A DNA stretch of 64,000 nucleotides, taken from contig DAIDAP010000015.1 of the NCBI GenBank assembly GCA_027310565.1, forward strand, positions 62,001-126,000. Reading direction: 5' to 3'. A program made the position numbers and the translations under genes. Positions within the stretch are counted from its first letter, which is position 1, and every line of letters begins with the position of its first letter. Of this stretch, positions 49,703 to 58,022 are shown in pieces. The notes under the pieces were generated by a model. The model was not told where the DNA came from, did not search any database, and worked only from the letters and a program-made list of their open reading frames with translations. Source of the stretch: Chloroflexota bacterium (lineage in GTDB: Bacteria; Chloroflexota; Limnocylindria; P2-11E).

Positions 49703-50875
49703 ATGGACCTCGCAGCGCTGAAGGCGCGTGTCCGCGAGCGTGTCGACGCGCGCGGCGCGTCGTTCGACCGTATCGCGCTCGCGATCCATGAGCGACCCGA
49801 GCTGGCCTTCGAGGAGCGGTTCGCGTGCGCGGAGCTGGTGCGCGCGCTCGAGGCGGAGGGCGTCCGCGTGCGCCGCGACGCCGGCGGGCTCGCCACCGCG
49901 TTCACGGCGGAGGCGGGGAAGGGGAAGCCGGTCGTCGCGCTGCTCGCGGAGTACGACGCGCTGCCCGGCCTCGGCCACGCGTGCGGCCACAACGTCATGG
50001 GGACGGCCTCGACGCTCGCGTTCCTCGCGCTGCGCGACGTCGGCGGCGACCTCGCGGGCACGGTCCGCCTCGTCGGCACGCCGGCCGAGGAGCACGGGAA
50101 CGGCAAGGTCCACCTCATCAGGGCGGGAGCGTTCGCGGACGCGGATGCGGCGATGATGTACCACGCCGGCGACCGCGACGAGCTCGACCCGCTGATGCTC
50201 GCGATGGTCGGCCTCGAGGTGGAGCTCCTCGGGAAGGCGGCGCATGCCGCGGCCGAGCCGCACGAGGGACGCAACGCGCTGGACGCGCTCCTCCTCGGAT
50301 GGACGGCGCTCTCGGCGCTCAGGCTCGTCGTGCGCAGCGACGCGCGCTTCCACGGGATCATCACCGACGGGGGGAAGGCGGCGAACATCATCCCGGACCG
50401 CGCCGCCGCGCGGCTCATGGTGCGGTCGCCGGACAACGCCTACCTGCGCGAGCTCCAGCGCCGCGTGCTCGCGTGCTTCGAGGGCGCCGCGACGCAGACG
50501 GGCTGCGAGCTGCGGCACACGTGGAGCGAGACCTGCGAGCTCGTTCGCACGAACCGCCCGCTCGCCGAGGCCTTCGCCGCGAACACCCGGGCGCTCGGGC
50601 GTGAGATGCGGCCGCGGCGGCCCGGCGACACGCACGGGTCCACGGACATGGGCAACGTCACCAGCGTCGTGCCGGGGATCCATCCCTTCCTGTCGATCAC
50701 GGACGGCCCGGTCCCCGGCCACTCCGTCGCGTTCGCCGCCGCCGCGGCGACGCCGCGCGCGCTGGAGACGATGCGTCTGGGCGCGAAGGCGCTGGCGATG
50801 ACGGCGCTCGACGTCATCGCCGACGGCGTCCTGCGCCGGCGCGTCCGGGAGGCCTTCGACGTCGCGCGTGGTTGA
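49703..50875 (+). CDS. M20-family amidohydrolase
   Basis: 390-residue zinc peptidase/amidohydrolase resembling AbgA/AbgB-type or HipO-like enzymes. LLAEYDALPGLGHACGHNVMGTASTL supplies the metal-binding HxCGH-type motif; GTPAEEHGNGKVHLI has the catalytic Glu pair, and a dimerisation domain (GKAAHAAAEPHEGRNALDAL) follows. STDMGNVTSVVPGIHPFL contains a further ligand. The substrate is probably an N-acyl or p-aminobenzoyl amino acid or a peptide. The location beside a D-aminoacylase suggests amino-acid amide salvage. TAACCT lies 10 bases before the ATG. Confidence 0.87.
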   Translation: MDLAALKARVRERVDARGASFDRIALAIHERPELAFEERFACAELVRALEAEGVRVRRDAGGLATAFTAEAGKGKPVVALLAEYDALPGLGHACGHNVMGTASTLAFLALRDVGGDLAGTVRLVGTPAEEHGNGKVHLIRAGAFADADAAMMYHAGDRDELDPLMLAMVGLEVELLGKAAHAAAEPHEGRNALDALLLGWTALSALRLVVRSDARFHGIITDGGKAANIIPDRAAARLMVRSPDNAYLRELQRRVLACFEGAATQTGCELRHTWSETCELVRTNRPLAEAFAANTRALGREMRPRRPGDTHGSTDMGNVTSVVPGIHPFLSITDGPVPGHSVAFAAAAATPRALETMRLGAKALAMTALDVIADGVLRRRVREAFDVARG

Positions 50876-51677
50876 CTGGTTCGGCGCGGAGAGCGGCGCC
50901 GGCGATGACGAGCGGCTCGCCGCGCTCTACGACCTCGACGTGCGCTTCGACGATCCCGCGATCGACTGGTTCCGCGGGCTCGCGCGGATGACCGGCGGGC
51001 CGGTGCTCGAGCTGGGCGTCGGCACCGGGCGCGTCGCCGTTCCGATCGCGCGGGACGGCCACGACGTCACCGGCATCGACCGCTCGCCCGCGATGCTCGC
51101 GCGCGCCGAGCGGCGCGCCGCGTCGGCCGGGACGAGCCTGCGCCTCGTCGAGGCGGACGTGCGCTCGTTCGCGCTGGAGCGCGCCTTCAACCTGGTGATC
51201 GTCCCGTTCAACACCTTCCTCATGCTCGCGCCCGACGACCGCTGGGCGTGCCTCGCGCGCTGCCGTGAGCACCTCGCGCCGGCGGGGCGGCTCGCCGTGG
51301 ACGTGTTCCAGCCCGATCCGGAGAAGATCGCGGGCGTGGACGGCGGGGTGCGCGAGGAATGGCGGCGGGCCGATCCCTCCACCGGCCGTCTCGTGACGAA
51401 GTACTCGAGCACGCGCGCCAGCGTCGACGCGGTGACGTTCCACTGGTGGTGGGACGAGGTCGCCGACGACGGCACGGTGCGGCGCATCGGGCGCGAGACG
51501 ACGCTCCACTACCTGTACCGGCGGGAGGCCGAGCTGCTCTTCGCCGCCTCGGGGTTCGAGCTCGACGCGCTGCACGGCGACTACGACGGCTCGCCGGCGA
51601 CGTCCGCGTCTGCGCGCCTGCTCATCGTGGCCCGCCGCAGGGAGCGCGGGAGCGGCCGCGAGCGGAGGCGACGGTGA
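50868..51677 (+). CDS. Class I SAM-dependent methyltransferase
   Basis: 269 residues. SAM-binding motif I VLELGVGTGRVAVPIA near 44-59, motif II-like DVTGIDRSPAMLARA, and FNLVIVPFNTFLML. A C-terminal half with TTLHYLYRREAELLFAASGFEL fits small-molecule methyltransferases. The GTG start overlaps the M20 gene and the stop overlaps the deacylase gene. Substrate unknown. Confidence 0.85.
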   Translation: MVDWFGAESGAGDDERLAALYDLDVRFDDPAIDWFRGLARMTGGPVLELGVGTGRVAVPIARDGHDVTGIDRSPAMLARAERRAASAGTSLRLVEADVRSFALERAFNLVIVPFNTFLMLAPDDRWACLARCREHLAPAGRLAVDVFQPDPEKIAGVDGGVREEWRRADPSTGRLVTKYSSTRASVDAVTFHWWWDEVADDGTVRRIGRETTLHYLYRREAELLFAASGFELDALHGDYDGSPATSASARLLIVARRRERGSGRERRRR

Positions 51678-53257
51678 CGGACATCCTGATCCGCGGCGGC
51701 CTCGTGATCGACGGCACCGGAGCGCCCGCGCGGCGCGCCGACGTCGCCATCACCGACGGGCGCCTCACCGACGTGGGGCAGGTCGCGGGCCGCCGCGCCG
51801 GGCGCATGATCGACGCGCGCGACCGCGTCCTCACCCCCGGCTTCATCGACATCCACTCGCACTCCGACGAGGCGATGTTCGTCAACTCCGCGATGGAGAG
51901 CGCCCTGCACCAGGGCGTCACGCTCGCGGTGTGCGGGAACTGCGGCGGATCGTCGGCGCCGGTGCACGGGCTCGCGGCAGAGGAGCTCGATCGCGATCTC
52001 GGGCGCCTCGGGGTGCGGCGAGCCTGGTCGCACTTCTACGAGTACGCCGACGCCGTCGAGCGCAACACGGCGTCGCTCAACGTGTGCTCCTTCGTGGGGC
52101 ACGGGACGCTGCGCATGTCGGTCATGGGCGCGGAGGCGCGCCCGCCGACGTCCGTGGAGCTCGACGAGATGCGCGCGCTGCTGTCCCGGGCGATGGACGA
52201 GGGCGCCGTCGGCCTCGCGTCCGGGCTCATCTACCCGCCGAGCGCGTACGGCACGGCCGACGAGCTCGCCGCGCTCTGCGCCGTCGTGCGGCAGAAGGGC
52301 GGGCTCTACGCCAGCCACATCCGCGACGAGGGCGCGAAGCTGCTCGAGGCGGTCGAGGAGGGCCTCGAGATCGCGCGCCGCTCGCGGGTGCGTGCCGAGC
52401 TCTCGCATCACAAGGCGGCGGGCAGGACGAACTGGGGCAGGGTGGCGCAGTCCGTCGCGCGGATCGAGGCCGCGCGGGCGGAGGGCGTCGACGTGCAGGC
52501 CGACCAGTACCCGTACACGGCATCGTCGACGGGGCTCGCCGTCACGATCCCGAACTGGGTGCACGAGGGCGGGTCGGCGAGGCTCACCGAGCGGCTGCGC
52601 GACCCGTCGGTGCGCCAGCGGATCCGGGGCGAGGAGACGGAGACCGGCCGCGCCTGGGACCGGATCGTCATCGCCCGCGCGCTGCTGCACCCCGAGTACG
52701 GCGGGCGGAGCGTCGCGGAGCTGGCGGCGACGGCGGGGAAGGATCCGCTGGAGTGGACGTGCGACACGCTGGTCGAGCACGAGGGCGCGGTCGACATCAT
52801 CCATCACTCGATGAGCGAGGAGGACGTGCGGTTCGTGATGGCGCGGCCCTGGATCGCCATCGGCAGCGACTCACGCGCGAACGCGCCGTACGGGCCGCTC
52901 TCGTTCGGCAAGCCGCACCCGCGCTCGTACGGGACGTTCCCGCGCGTCCTCGGGCGGTACGCGCGCGAGGAGAAGGTGCTCACGCTCGAGGACGCCGTGC
53001 GGAAGATGACGTCGCTGCCCGCCCGGCACCTGCGGCTGCGCGATCGCGGCGTGCTGCGCATCGGCGCGGCGGCGGACGTCGTCGTGTTCGATCCGGCGAC
53101 GGTCGCCGACACGGCGACGTACGAGGACCCGCACCGGTACCCCGCGGGGATCGAGCACGTGATCGTGAACGGCGCGCTCGCCCTCGAGTCGGGCGAGACG
53201 ACGCAGGAGCGGAGCGGCCGGTTCCTGCGGCTCGGCCGCGACCTCGGCGGCCCATGA
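51674..53257 (+). CDS. N-acyl-D-amino-acid deacylase (amidohydrolase superfamily)
   Basis: 527 residues. ILIRGGLVIDGTGAPARRADVAI, metal motif PGFIDIHSHSDEAM, GVTLAVCGNCGGS (the Cys that can bridge the zinc in this group), YASHIRDEG, ELSHHKAAG and SDSRANAPYG match D-aminoacylases. They cleave N-acyl-D-amino acids to acid and D-amino acid. GTG start overlaps the methyltransferase; the stop overlaps the DUF1611 gene. The context with dgcN/dgcA-like genes suggests D-glutamate or other D-amino-acid salvage. Confidence 0.88.
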   Translation: MTDILIRGGLVIDGTGAPARRADVAITDGRLTDVGQVAGRRAGRMIDARDRVLTPGFIDIHSHSDEAMFVNSAMESALHQGVTLAVCGNCGGSSAPVHGLAAEELDRDLGRLGVRRAWSHFYEYADAVERNTASLNVCSFVGHGTLRMSVMGAEARPPTSVELDEMRALLSRAMDEGAVGLASGLIYPPSAYGTADELAALCAVVRQKGGLYASHIRDEGAKLLEAVEEGLEIARRSRVRAELSHHKAAGRTNWGRVAQSVARIEAARAEGVDVQADQYPYTASSTGLAVTIPNWVHEGGSARLTERLRDPSVRQRIRGEETETGRAWDRIVIARALLHPEYGGRSVAELAATAGKDPLEWTCDTLVEHEGAVDIIHHSMSEEDVRFVMARPWIAIGSDSRANAPYGPLSFGKPHPRSYGTFPRVLGRYAREEKVLTLEDAVRKMTSLPARHLRLRDRGVLRIGAAADVVVFDPATVADTATYEDPHRYPAGIEHVIVNGALALESGETTQERSGRFLRLGRDLGGP

Positions 53258-54330
53258 CCGGCGTGCGGCGGGTCGCGATCCTCGCCGAGGGCCAGCTCGC
53301 GCCACGGACCGCCAAGACGGCGATCGGGGTCCTGCGCTACGCGCCGTACGAGGTCGTCGCGGTCGTCGACTCGACGCGCGCCGGGACGGACGCCGCGTCG
53401 CACGTCGGCGTGGGGAAGGGCGTACCCGTCGTCGCGACGGTGGACGAGGCGCTCGCGCTGGGCGCGGAGGCGCTGCTCGTCGGTACGGCGGCGCCGGGCG
53501 GCCGCATCGCCGACGCGTTCCGTCCACACCTCGGGCGCGCCCTCGAGCGGGGGCTCGGCGTGTGGAGCGGCCTGCACGAGCGGGTGCTGTCCGATCCCCT
53601 CCTCGCGGCCGCCGCGAGGAGGGGCGGCGCGACCGTGCGCGAGCTGCGCGATCCGCCGGCGGACCTGGCGATAGGCGGCCACCGCCGCCCGCGCCCAGGT
53701 GCCCGCGTCGTCCTCACCGTGGGGACCGATGCCGCCGTGGGCAAGATGACCGTCGCGCTCGAGCTCGTCGCCGCGCTCGAGCGCATGCGCGAGCGCGCCG
53801 TGTTCGTGCCGACCGGGCAGACCGGCATCGCGATCGCGGGGTGGGGCATCAGCGTCGACGCGGTCGTCGCCGACTTCATCGCCGGCGCCGCGGAGCGGAT
53901 GGTCTGCGACGCGGCGGAGCGCGCCGACTGGGTCGTCGTCGAGGGGCAGGGCTCGCTCGCGCACCCGGGGTTCTCGGGCGTGACCCTCGGCCTCCTCCAC
54001 GGCGCGTCTCCTGACATGATGGTCCTGGTGCACGACACGAGCAGGGCGGTCCTGAAGGGATTCGAGGGCGAGGGCCTGCCCGTGCGCGCGCTCGACGAGG
54101 CGATCCGCATGTACGAGGACGCGGCGGCGTGGCGGCACCCGCCCGACCGGCCGCGCGCGCGTGTCGTCGCGGTCGCGCTCAACACCTCGGGCCTCCCCGC
54201 GGAGGCCGTCCCGGGAGCCCTGCGCGACGCCGCCGCGCGGACGGGCATCGTGGCCGGCGACCCGATCCGCGAGGGCGCGCCGGGCGCCGACCGGCTGGCG
54301 CGCGCGCTCGTCGGCGCGGCGGTCGCATGA
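53254..54330 (+). CDS. dgcN: DUF1611/DgcN-like protein
   Basis: 358 residues. VVLTVGTDAAVGKMTVALEL is a P-loop-like motif typical of DUF1611; PTGQTGIAIAGWGISVDAVVADFIAGAAE and VVEGQGSLAHPGFSGVTLGLLHGASPDMM follow, with an N-terminal Rossmann-like part. DUF1611 proteins include DgcN, reported as a D-glutamate N-acetyltransferase acting with the racemase DgcA. The next gene encodes a matching epimerase, supporting that role. The gene name is by family and context, not by tested activity. Confidence 0.8.
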   Translation: MTGVRRVAILAEGQLAPRTAKTAIGVLRYAPYEVVAVVDSTRAGTDAASHVGVGKGVPVVATVDEALALGAEALLVGTAAPGGRIADAFRPHLGRALERGLGVWSGLHERVLSDPLLAAAARRGGATVRELRDPPADLAIGGHRRPRPGARVVLTVGTDAAVGKMTVALELVAALERMRERAVFVPTGQTGIAIAGWGISVDAVVADFIAGAAERMVCDAAERADWVVVEGQGSLAHPGFSGVTLGLLHGASPDMMVLVHDTSRAVLKGFEGEGLPVRALDEAIRMYEDAAAWRHPPDRPRARVVAVALNTSGLPAEAVPGALRDAAARTGIVAGDPIREGAPGADRLARALVGAAVA

Positions 54331-55370
54331 GGCCTCTGGCGCCGACGTCGGTCGGCCCGCGGGTGCGCACCGTCGACGTGCACCTCGAGGTGCCCTTCCA
54401 GATCTCGCGTGCGACGCGGACGGAGAAGCGCGTCGTGCTCGTCGAGTGGGAGGAGGATGGACGCGTCTCGCGCGGCGAGGGATCCGCCGATCCGTTCTTC
54501 GGGGAGACGACCGAGTCGATCGAGGCCGACGTGCGCCGTGGGCTCGACCTCCTGCCGGACGATCCCGAGGACCTCGCGGCGCTCCGCGCCCGTCTCGACG
54601 AGCGCTTCCCGCACGGCGGCGCCGCGGCGTGCGCGCTCGACGTGCTCGCGCACGATCGCGCCGCGCAGGCGGCCGGCGTTCCGTTGCGCACGTTCCTCGG
54701 GCTGGCGCCCGCCGAGGCGCCGCCGACGTCCTTCACCATCGGCATCGCCGAGCCCGCGGTCATGGCCGAGCGCGCCGCCGCGGCGGCGGCGAGGGGCTTC
54801 ACCGTGCTGAAGGTGAAGCTCGGGCACGGCGACGGCGTGGACGCGCTCGCGGCGATACGCGAGCGCTTCAGGGGGACGATCCGGGTGGACCCGAACGCGG
54901 CGTGGACGCCGGAGGAGGCCCCCGGCCGCATCGAGCGCATCGCGCGCTTCGGGATCGAGTTCGTCGAGCAGCCGACGCCGCCGGACGACGTCGAGGGGCT
55001 CCGCCGCGTGCGCGAGCGCAGCGCCCTGCCGATCGTCGCGGACGAGGCCGCGGTGCGGCTCGCGGACGTCGATCGGCTGGCGAGCGCGTGCGACGGGATC
55101 AACGTGAAGCTCCAGAAGTGCGGCGGCGTCGCCCAGGCGCGCGCGATGATCGCTCGCGCGCACGAGCTCGGTCTGCGCGTGATGCTCGGCTGCCGCGCGG
55201 CGGAGACGAGCGTCGCGATCGCCGCGGCGGCGCACCTCGCACCCGCGGTCGAGTGGGCCGACCTCGACGGGAACCTGCTCATCGTCGACGACCCGTTCGT
55301 CGCGGTGCCGGTGGAAGGAGGACGCTTCGTGTTCAGCGACCGACCCGGTCTCGGAGCGCTGCCGTCGTGA
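54327..55370 (+). CDS. dgcA: Enolase-superfamily dipeptide epimerase / DgcA-like racemase
   Basis: 347 residues. Muconate-lactonizing subgroup: VLKVKLG carries the first catalytic Lys pair, VDPNAAW, FVEQPTPPD and VADEA give the Mg ligands, and NVKLQKCGG the second Lys. Members are L-Ala-D/L-Glu epimerases or N-acyl-amino-acid racemases. The ATG overlap with the DUF1611 gene matches the known dgcN-dgcA pairing, in which the product is an N-acetyl-glutamate racemase. A peptidoglycan-peptide epimerase is the alternative. Confidence 0.85.
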   Translation: MRPLAPTSVGPRVRTVDVHLEVPFQISRATRTEKRVVLVEWEEDGRVSRGEGSADPFFGETTESIEADVRRGLDLLPDDPEDLAALRARLDERFPHGGAAACALDVLAHDRAAQAAGVPLRTFLGLAPAEAPPTSFTIGIAEPAVMAERAAAAAARGFTVLKVKLGHGDGVDALAAIRERFRGTIRVDPNAAWTPEEAPGRIERIARFGIEFVEQPTPPDDVEGLRRVRERSALPIVADEAAVRLADVDRLASACDGINVKLQKCGGVAQARAMIARAHELGLRVMLGCRAAETSVAIAAAAHLAPAVEWADLDGNLLIVDDPFVAVPVEGGRFVFSDRPGLGALPS

Positions 55371-56065
55371 CCGGTCGCCCGGCGCGGTCGCCCACGACGG
55401 GTCCGCTCGCGGTCGGGCTGTTCGCCGTCGGGCTGCTGCTCGCCGGCCTCGTCGCGCTCGCGCTGCTCTGGTCGGGGACGGGGCCGTACGCGGACATGGC
55501 GCGCGACAACGGTGTGACGGCCACGGTCTTCGTCGGCCCGGACGGCCGCGAGGTGACACGGGACCTGCCGGAGACCCTCGACCTCCACCGCCGCTGGTCC
55601 GCGTACGTGACCGGTGTGGGCGACGCGCCGCCGACCTTCGAGGGGGACGTCCGTTTCGACGCCAACGAGATCTCACACATGGTCGACGTGCGCCGCGTCT
55701 TCGACATCGCCAAGCTCCTCGTGCCCACCGGCCTGTTCGTGATCCTCCTGCGCCTGCAGCGTGCGCGCGCGCAGGGCGGCGCGTCGGCCCTGCGGCTGGC
55801 GCGCGACGGGAGCCTCGTCGCCCTGGCCGTCGTCGCGGTCGTCAGCCTCCTCACGCTCGTGGCGTTCGAGAGCCTGTTCATGGCCTTCCACGTGGTCGCT
55901 TTTCCGCAGGGCAACTACATGTTCGACCCGGCGGTGAGCAACCTCGTCCGTCTGTATCCGGACTGGTACTGGGAGGGCGTCACGCAGCGGGTCGGCGTGT
56001 CGTTCGTCGTCGTCACGCTCGGCATCGCGCTCGCCGCGACGCTCGGGCTGCGGCGAGCGAAGTGA
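55367..56065 (+). CDS. DUF1461 (TIGR01906) integral membrane protein
   Basis: 232 residues: one N-terminal span, a large extracellular loop, then three more spans. FEGDVRFDANEISHMVDVRRVF and the hallmark FHVVAFPQGNYMFDPAVSNLVRLYPDWYWEGVTQR segments identify the family. Some members are suggested to modify cell-wall-linked lipids, but function is unsettled. GTG start overlaps the epimerase stop, ending this operon. Confidence 0.85.
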   Translation: MTGRPARSPTTGPLAVGLFAVGLLLAGLVALALLWSGTGPYADMARDNGVTATVFVGPDGREVTRDLPETLDLHRRWSAYVTGVGDAPPTFEGDVRFDANEISHMVDVRRVFDIAKLLVPTGLFVILLRLQRARAQGGASALRLARDGSLVALAVVAVVSLLTLVAFESLFMAFHVVAFPQGNYMFDPAVSNLVRLYPDWYWEGVTQRVGVSFVVVTLGIALAATLGLRRAK

Positions 56066-56081
56066 CCTAGACTCGCCGCCG

Positions 56082-57185
56082 ATGAAGCGCGCTCTCCTCG
56101 TCGAGGACCTCCCGCAGGTCGCGCAGCACCTCCAGGCGATGCTCGCGCGCGAGCAGGACGTCGAGCTGGCGGGCGTGCAGACGCAGGCCGACGCGGCGAT
56201 CGCGCAGGCGACGACCGAGAAGCCGGACATCGTGATGATCGACGCGCTGCTCCAGGGGAAGACGACGGGCTTCGACGTCGCGAAGCGCGTGCGCGCTGCG
56301 TCGCCCGGCACGCGCATCGTCCTCGTCACCGTCCCGCAGAAGCCGGTCGAGCCGAAGCCCGAGCTCGGCATCGACGCCGTGTTCGTGCTGCCGGGCGGCG
56401 CGAACGAGCTCGGCGTCGCGCTTGGCATCGGCAAGGCGGCGAAGGTCGCCGCCGGAACGATCGTCGCCGTGTACTCGCCCAAGGGCGGCACCGGAAAGAC
56501 GACGCTCGCGCTCAATCTGGCGTGCGTGCTGCGTCGTCAGGGCAAGGCCGTCGCGCTGCTCGACGGCGTGATGCAGTTCGGCTCGATCCGCCACGTGCTG
56601 CAGGTGCCGCCCTCCGCGCGCTCGTTCGTCGACCTGCCCGCCGCCGGCGCGATGAAGACGTCGATCGGCGAGGTGCTGTGGGAAGGCCCGGGCGGCGTGC
56701 ACATCCTGCTCTCCCCCGCGCGGCCGGAGGAGGCCGACCTCGTGCAGGCCGCTGACATCGCCACCGCGATGAAGCTCCTCGCCGAGAGCCACGACTACGT
56801 GATCGTCGACACGCCGTCGCGGCTCACCGAGGACACGCTCGCGATCCTCGACGCGGCGTCGCTCGTGCTGCTCGTGGTCACCTACATGAGCGCGACCGTC
56901 GCGAACGCGCGGTCGGCGATCGACACGTTCGAGGCGCTCGGCTACAAGGGCCAGAAGCCGATCCTCCTCGTCGTGAACCAGGCGGACACGGCGGCGGGCA
57001 TGTCCAAGGGAGGCCTCGAGCACGCGCTGAACCTGCCGGTCGTCGCCGAGGTGCCGACCGACTGGAAGACGGTGAGCGAGTCGCTGAACAAGCAGCAGCC
57101 GTTCGTCCTCGCGTCCCCGACGGCGCCGGTGAGCAAGGCGCTGGATCAGCTCGCGACCGCGCTCGTCTCCCAGCAGCGCAAATAG
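56082..57185 (+). CDS. Receiver-domain plus MinD-like ATPase (CpaE/TadZ type)
   Basis: 367 residues. An N-terminal receiver-like domain (RALLVEDLPQVAQHLQAML... PDIVMIDALLQGK) with Asp near 54 is followed by a ParA/MinD ATPase: VAVYSPKGGTGKTTLALNLA with deviant Walker A, and YVIVDTPSRLTEDTLAILDAAS. CpaE/TadZ proteins place tight-adherence pili at a pole. No other tad/cpa gene is in the window. TAGACT lies 8 bases before the ATG, so the transcript is nearly leaderless. Confidence 0.88.
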   Translation: MKRALLVEDLPQVAQHLQAMLAREQDVELAGVQTQADAAIAQATTEKPDIVMIDALLQGKTTGFDVAKRVRAASPGTRIVLVTVPQKPVEPKPELGIDAVFVLPGGANELGVALGIGKAAKVAAGTIVAVYSPKGGTGKTTLALNLACVLRRQGKAVALLDGVMQFGSIRHVLQVPPSARSFVDLPAAGAMKTSIGEVLWEGPGGVHILLSPARPEEADLVQAADIATAMKLLAESHDYVIVDTPSRLTEDTLAILDAASLVLLVVTYMSATVANARSAIDTFEALGYKGQKPILLVVNQADTAAGMSKGGLEHALNLPVVAEVPTDWKTVSESLNKQQPFVLASPTAPVSKALDQLATALVSQQRK

Positions 57186-57191
57186 CGGCCG

Positions 57192-58022
57192 GTGTCGCAG
57201 CGCTCCGGGCTTCCCATCGGTGTGTTCGATTCGGGCGTCGGCGGGCTCACCGTGCTGCGGGAGCTGCGCCGCCAGCTGCCGGCCGAGTCGACCGTCTACC
57301 TCGGCGACGAGGCGCGCATGCCGTACGGCCCGCGGCCCGCGGCCGAGGTGCTCGAGTTCACGCGGCAGGCGATGCGCTGGTTCGCGTCGCGCGGCTGCAA
57401 GCTCGTCGTCATCGCCTGCAACACGGCGACGAGCGCGGCGCTCGAGGCGGTGCGCGACGAGTCGGCGGTGCCGATCATCGGCGTCGTCCGGCCCGGCGCG
57501 GCCGCGGCGCTCGCCGCGTCGGCGCGGCGCGCGATCGGCGTTCTCGCCACGGTCGGCACCGTGCGCTCGGGCGCGTACGTGCGGGCGGTCCGCGACCTCG
57601 ATCCGTTCGCCGACGTCGTCCAGCGGGCCTGTCCGAAGCTCGTGCCCCTCGTCGAGGCGGGGAGAGCGGGCACGCCCGAGGCGCTCGCCGCGGTGCGCGA
57701 GTACGTCGGCCCGCTGCTCAGCGAGGGTGGCGTCGTGACGCCGGTCGTCGACACGCTGCTCCTGGGCTGCACGCACTACCCGCTGCTCCGCGAGGAGTTC
57801 GCGGCCGTGGCCGGCCCGGCGGTGCGCGTCGTGGACTCGGCGACCACGACGGCGCTCGCCGTGCGCGAGGTGCTCGCGTCGCATCGTCTGCTCGCCGGGG
57901 AGGGACGCCCGACGCACGAGGTGTGCGCGACCGGCCCCGTCGCGCGCTTCCGCGACGTCGCGCGGACCATCTTCGGCGAGGATCTCCCCGAGGTGTCCGG
58001 CGTCGCGCTCGCCGGACCGTGA
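57192..58022 (+). CDS. murI: Glutamate racemase
   Basis: 276 residues. Makes D-glutamate for MurD by a two-cysteine mechanism. IGVFDSGVGGLTVLREL at the N-terminus, YLGDEARMPYGPR, first Cys in VIACNTATSAAL, second Cys in LLGCTHYPLL. GTG start, 6 bases after the upstream stop; its stop overlaps the GTPase gene. Supplies the dcw ligases encoded at 9-23 kb. Confidence 0.95.
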   Translation: MSQRSGLPIGVFDSGVGGLTVLRELRRQLPAESTVYLGDEARMPYGPRPAAEVLEFTRQAMRWFASRGCKLVVIACNTATSAALEAVRDESAVPIIGVVRPGAAAALAASARRAIGVLATVGTVRSGAYVRAVRDLDPFADVVQRACPKLVPLVEAGRAGTPEALAAVREYVGPLLSEGGVVTPVVDTLLLGCTHYPLLREEFAAVAGPAVRVVDSATTTALAVREVLASHRLLAGEGRPTHEVCATGPVARFRDVARTIFGEDLPEVSGVALAGP

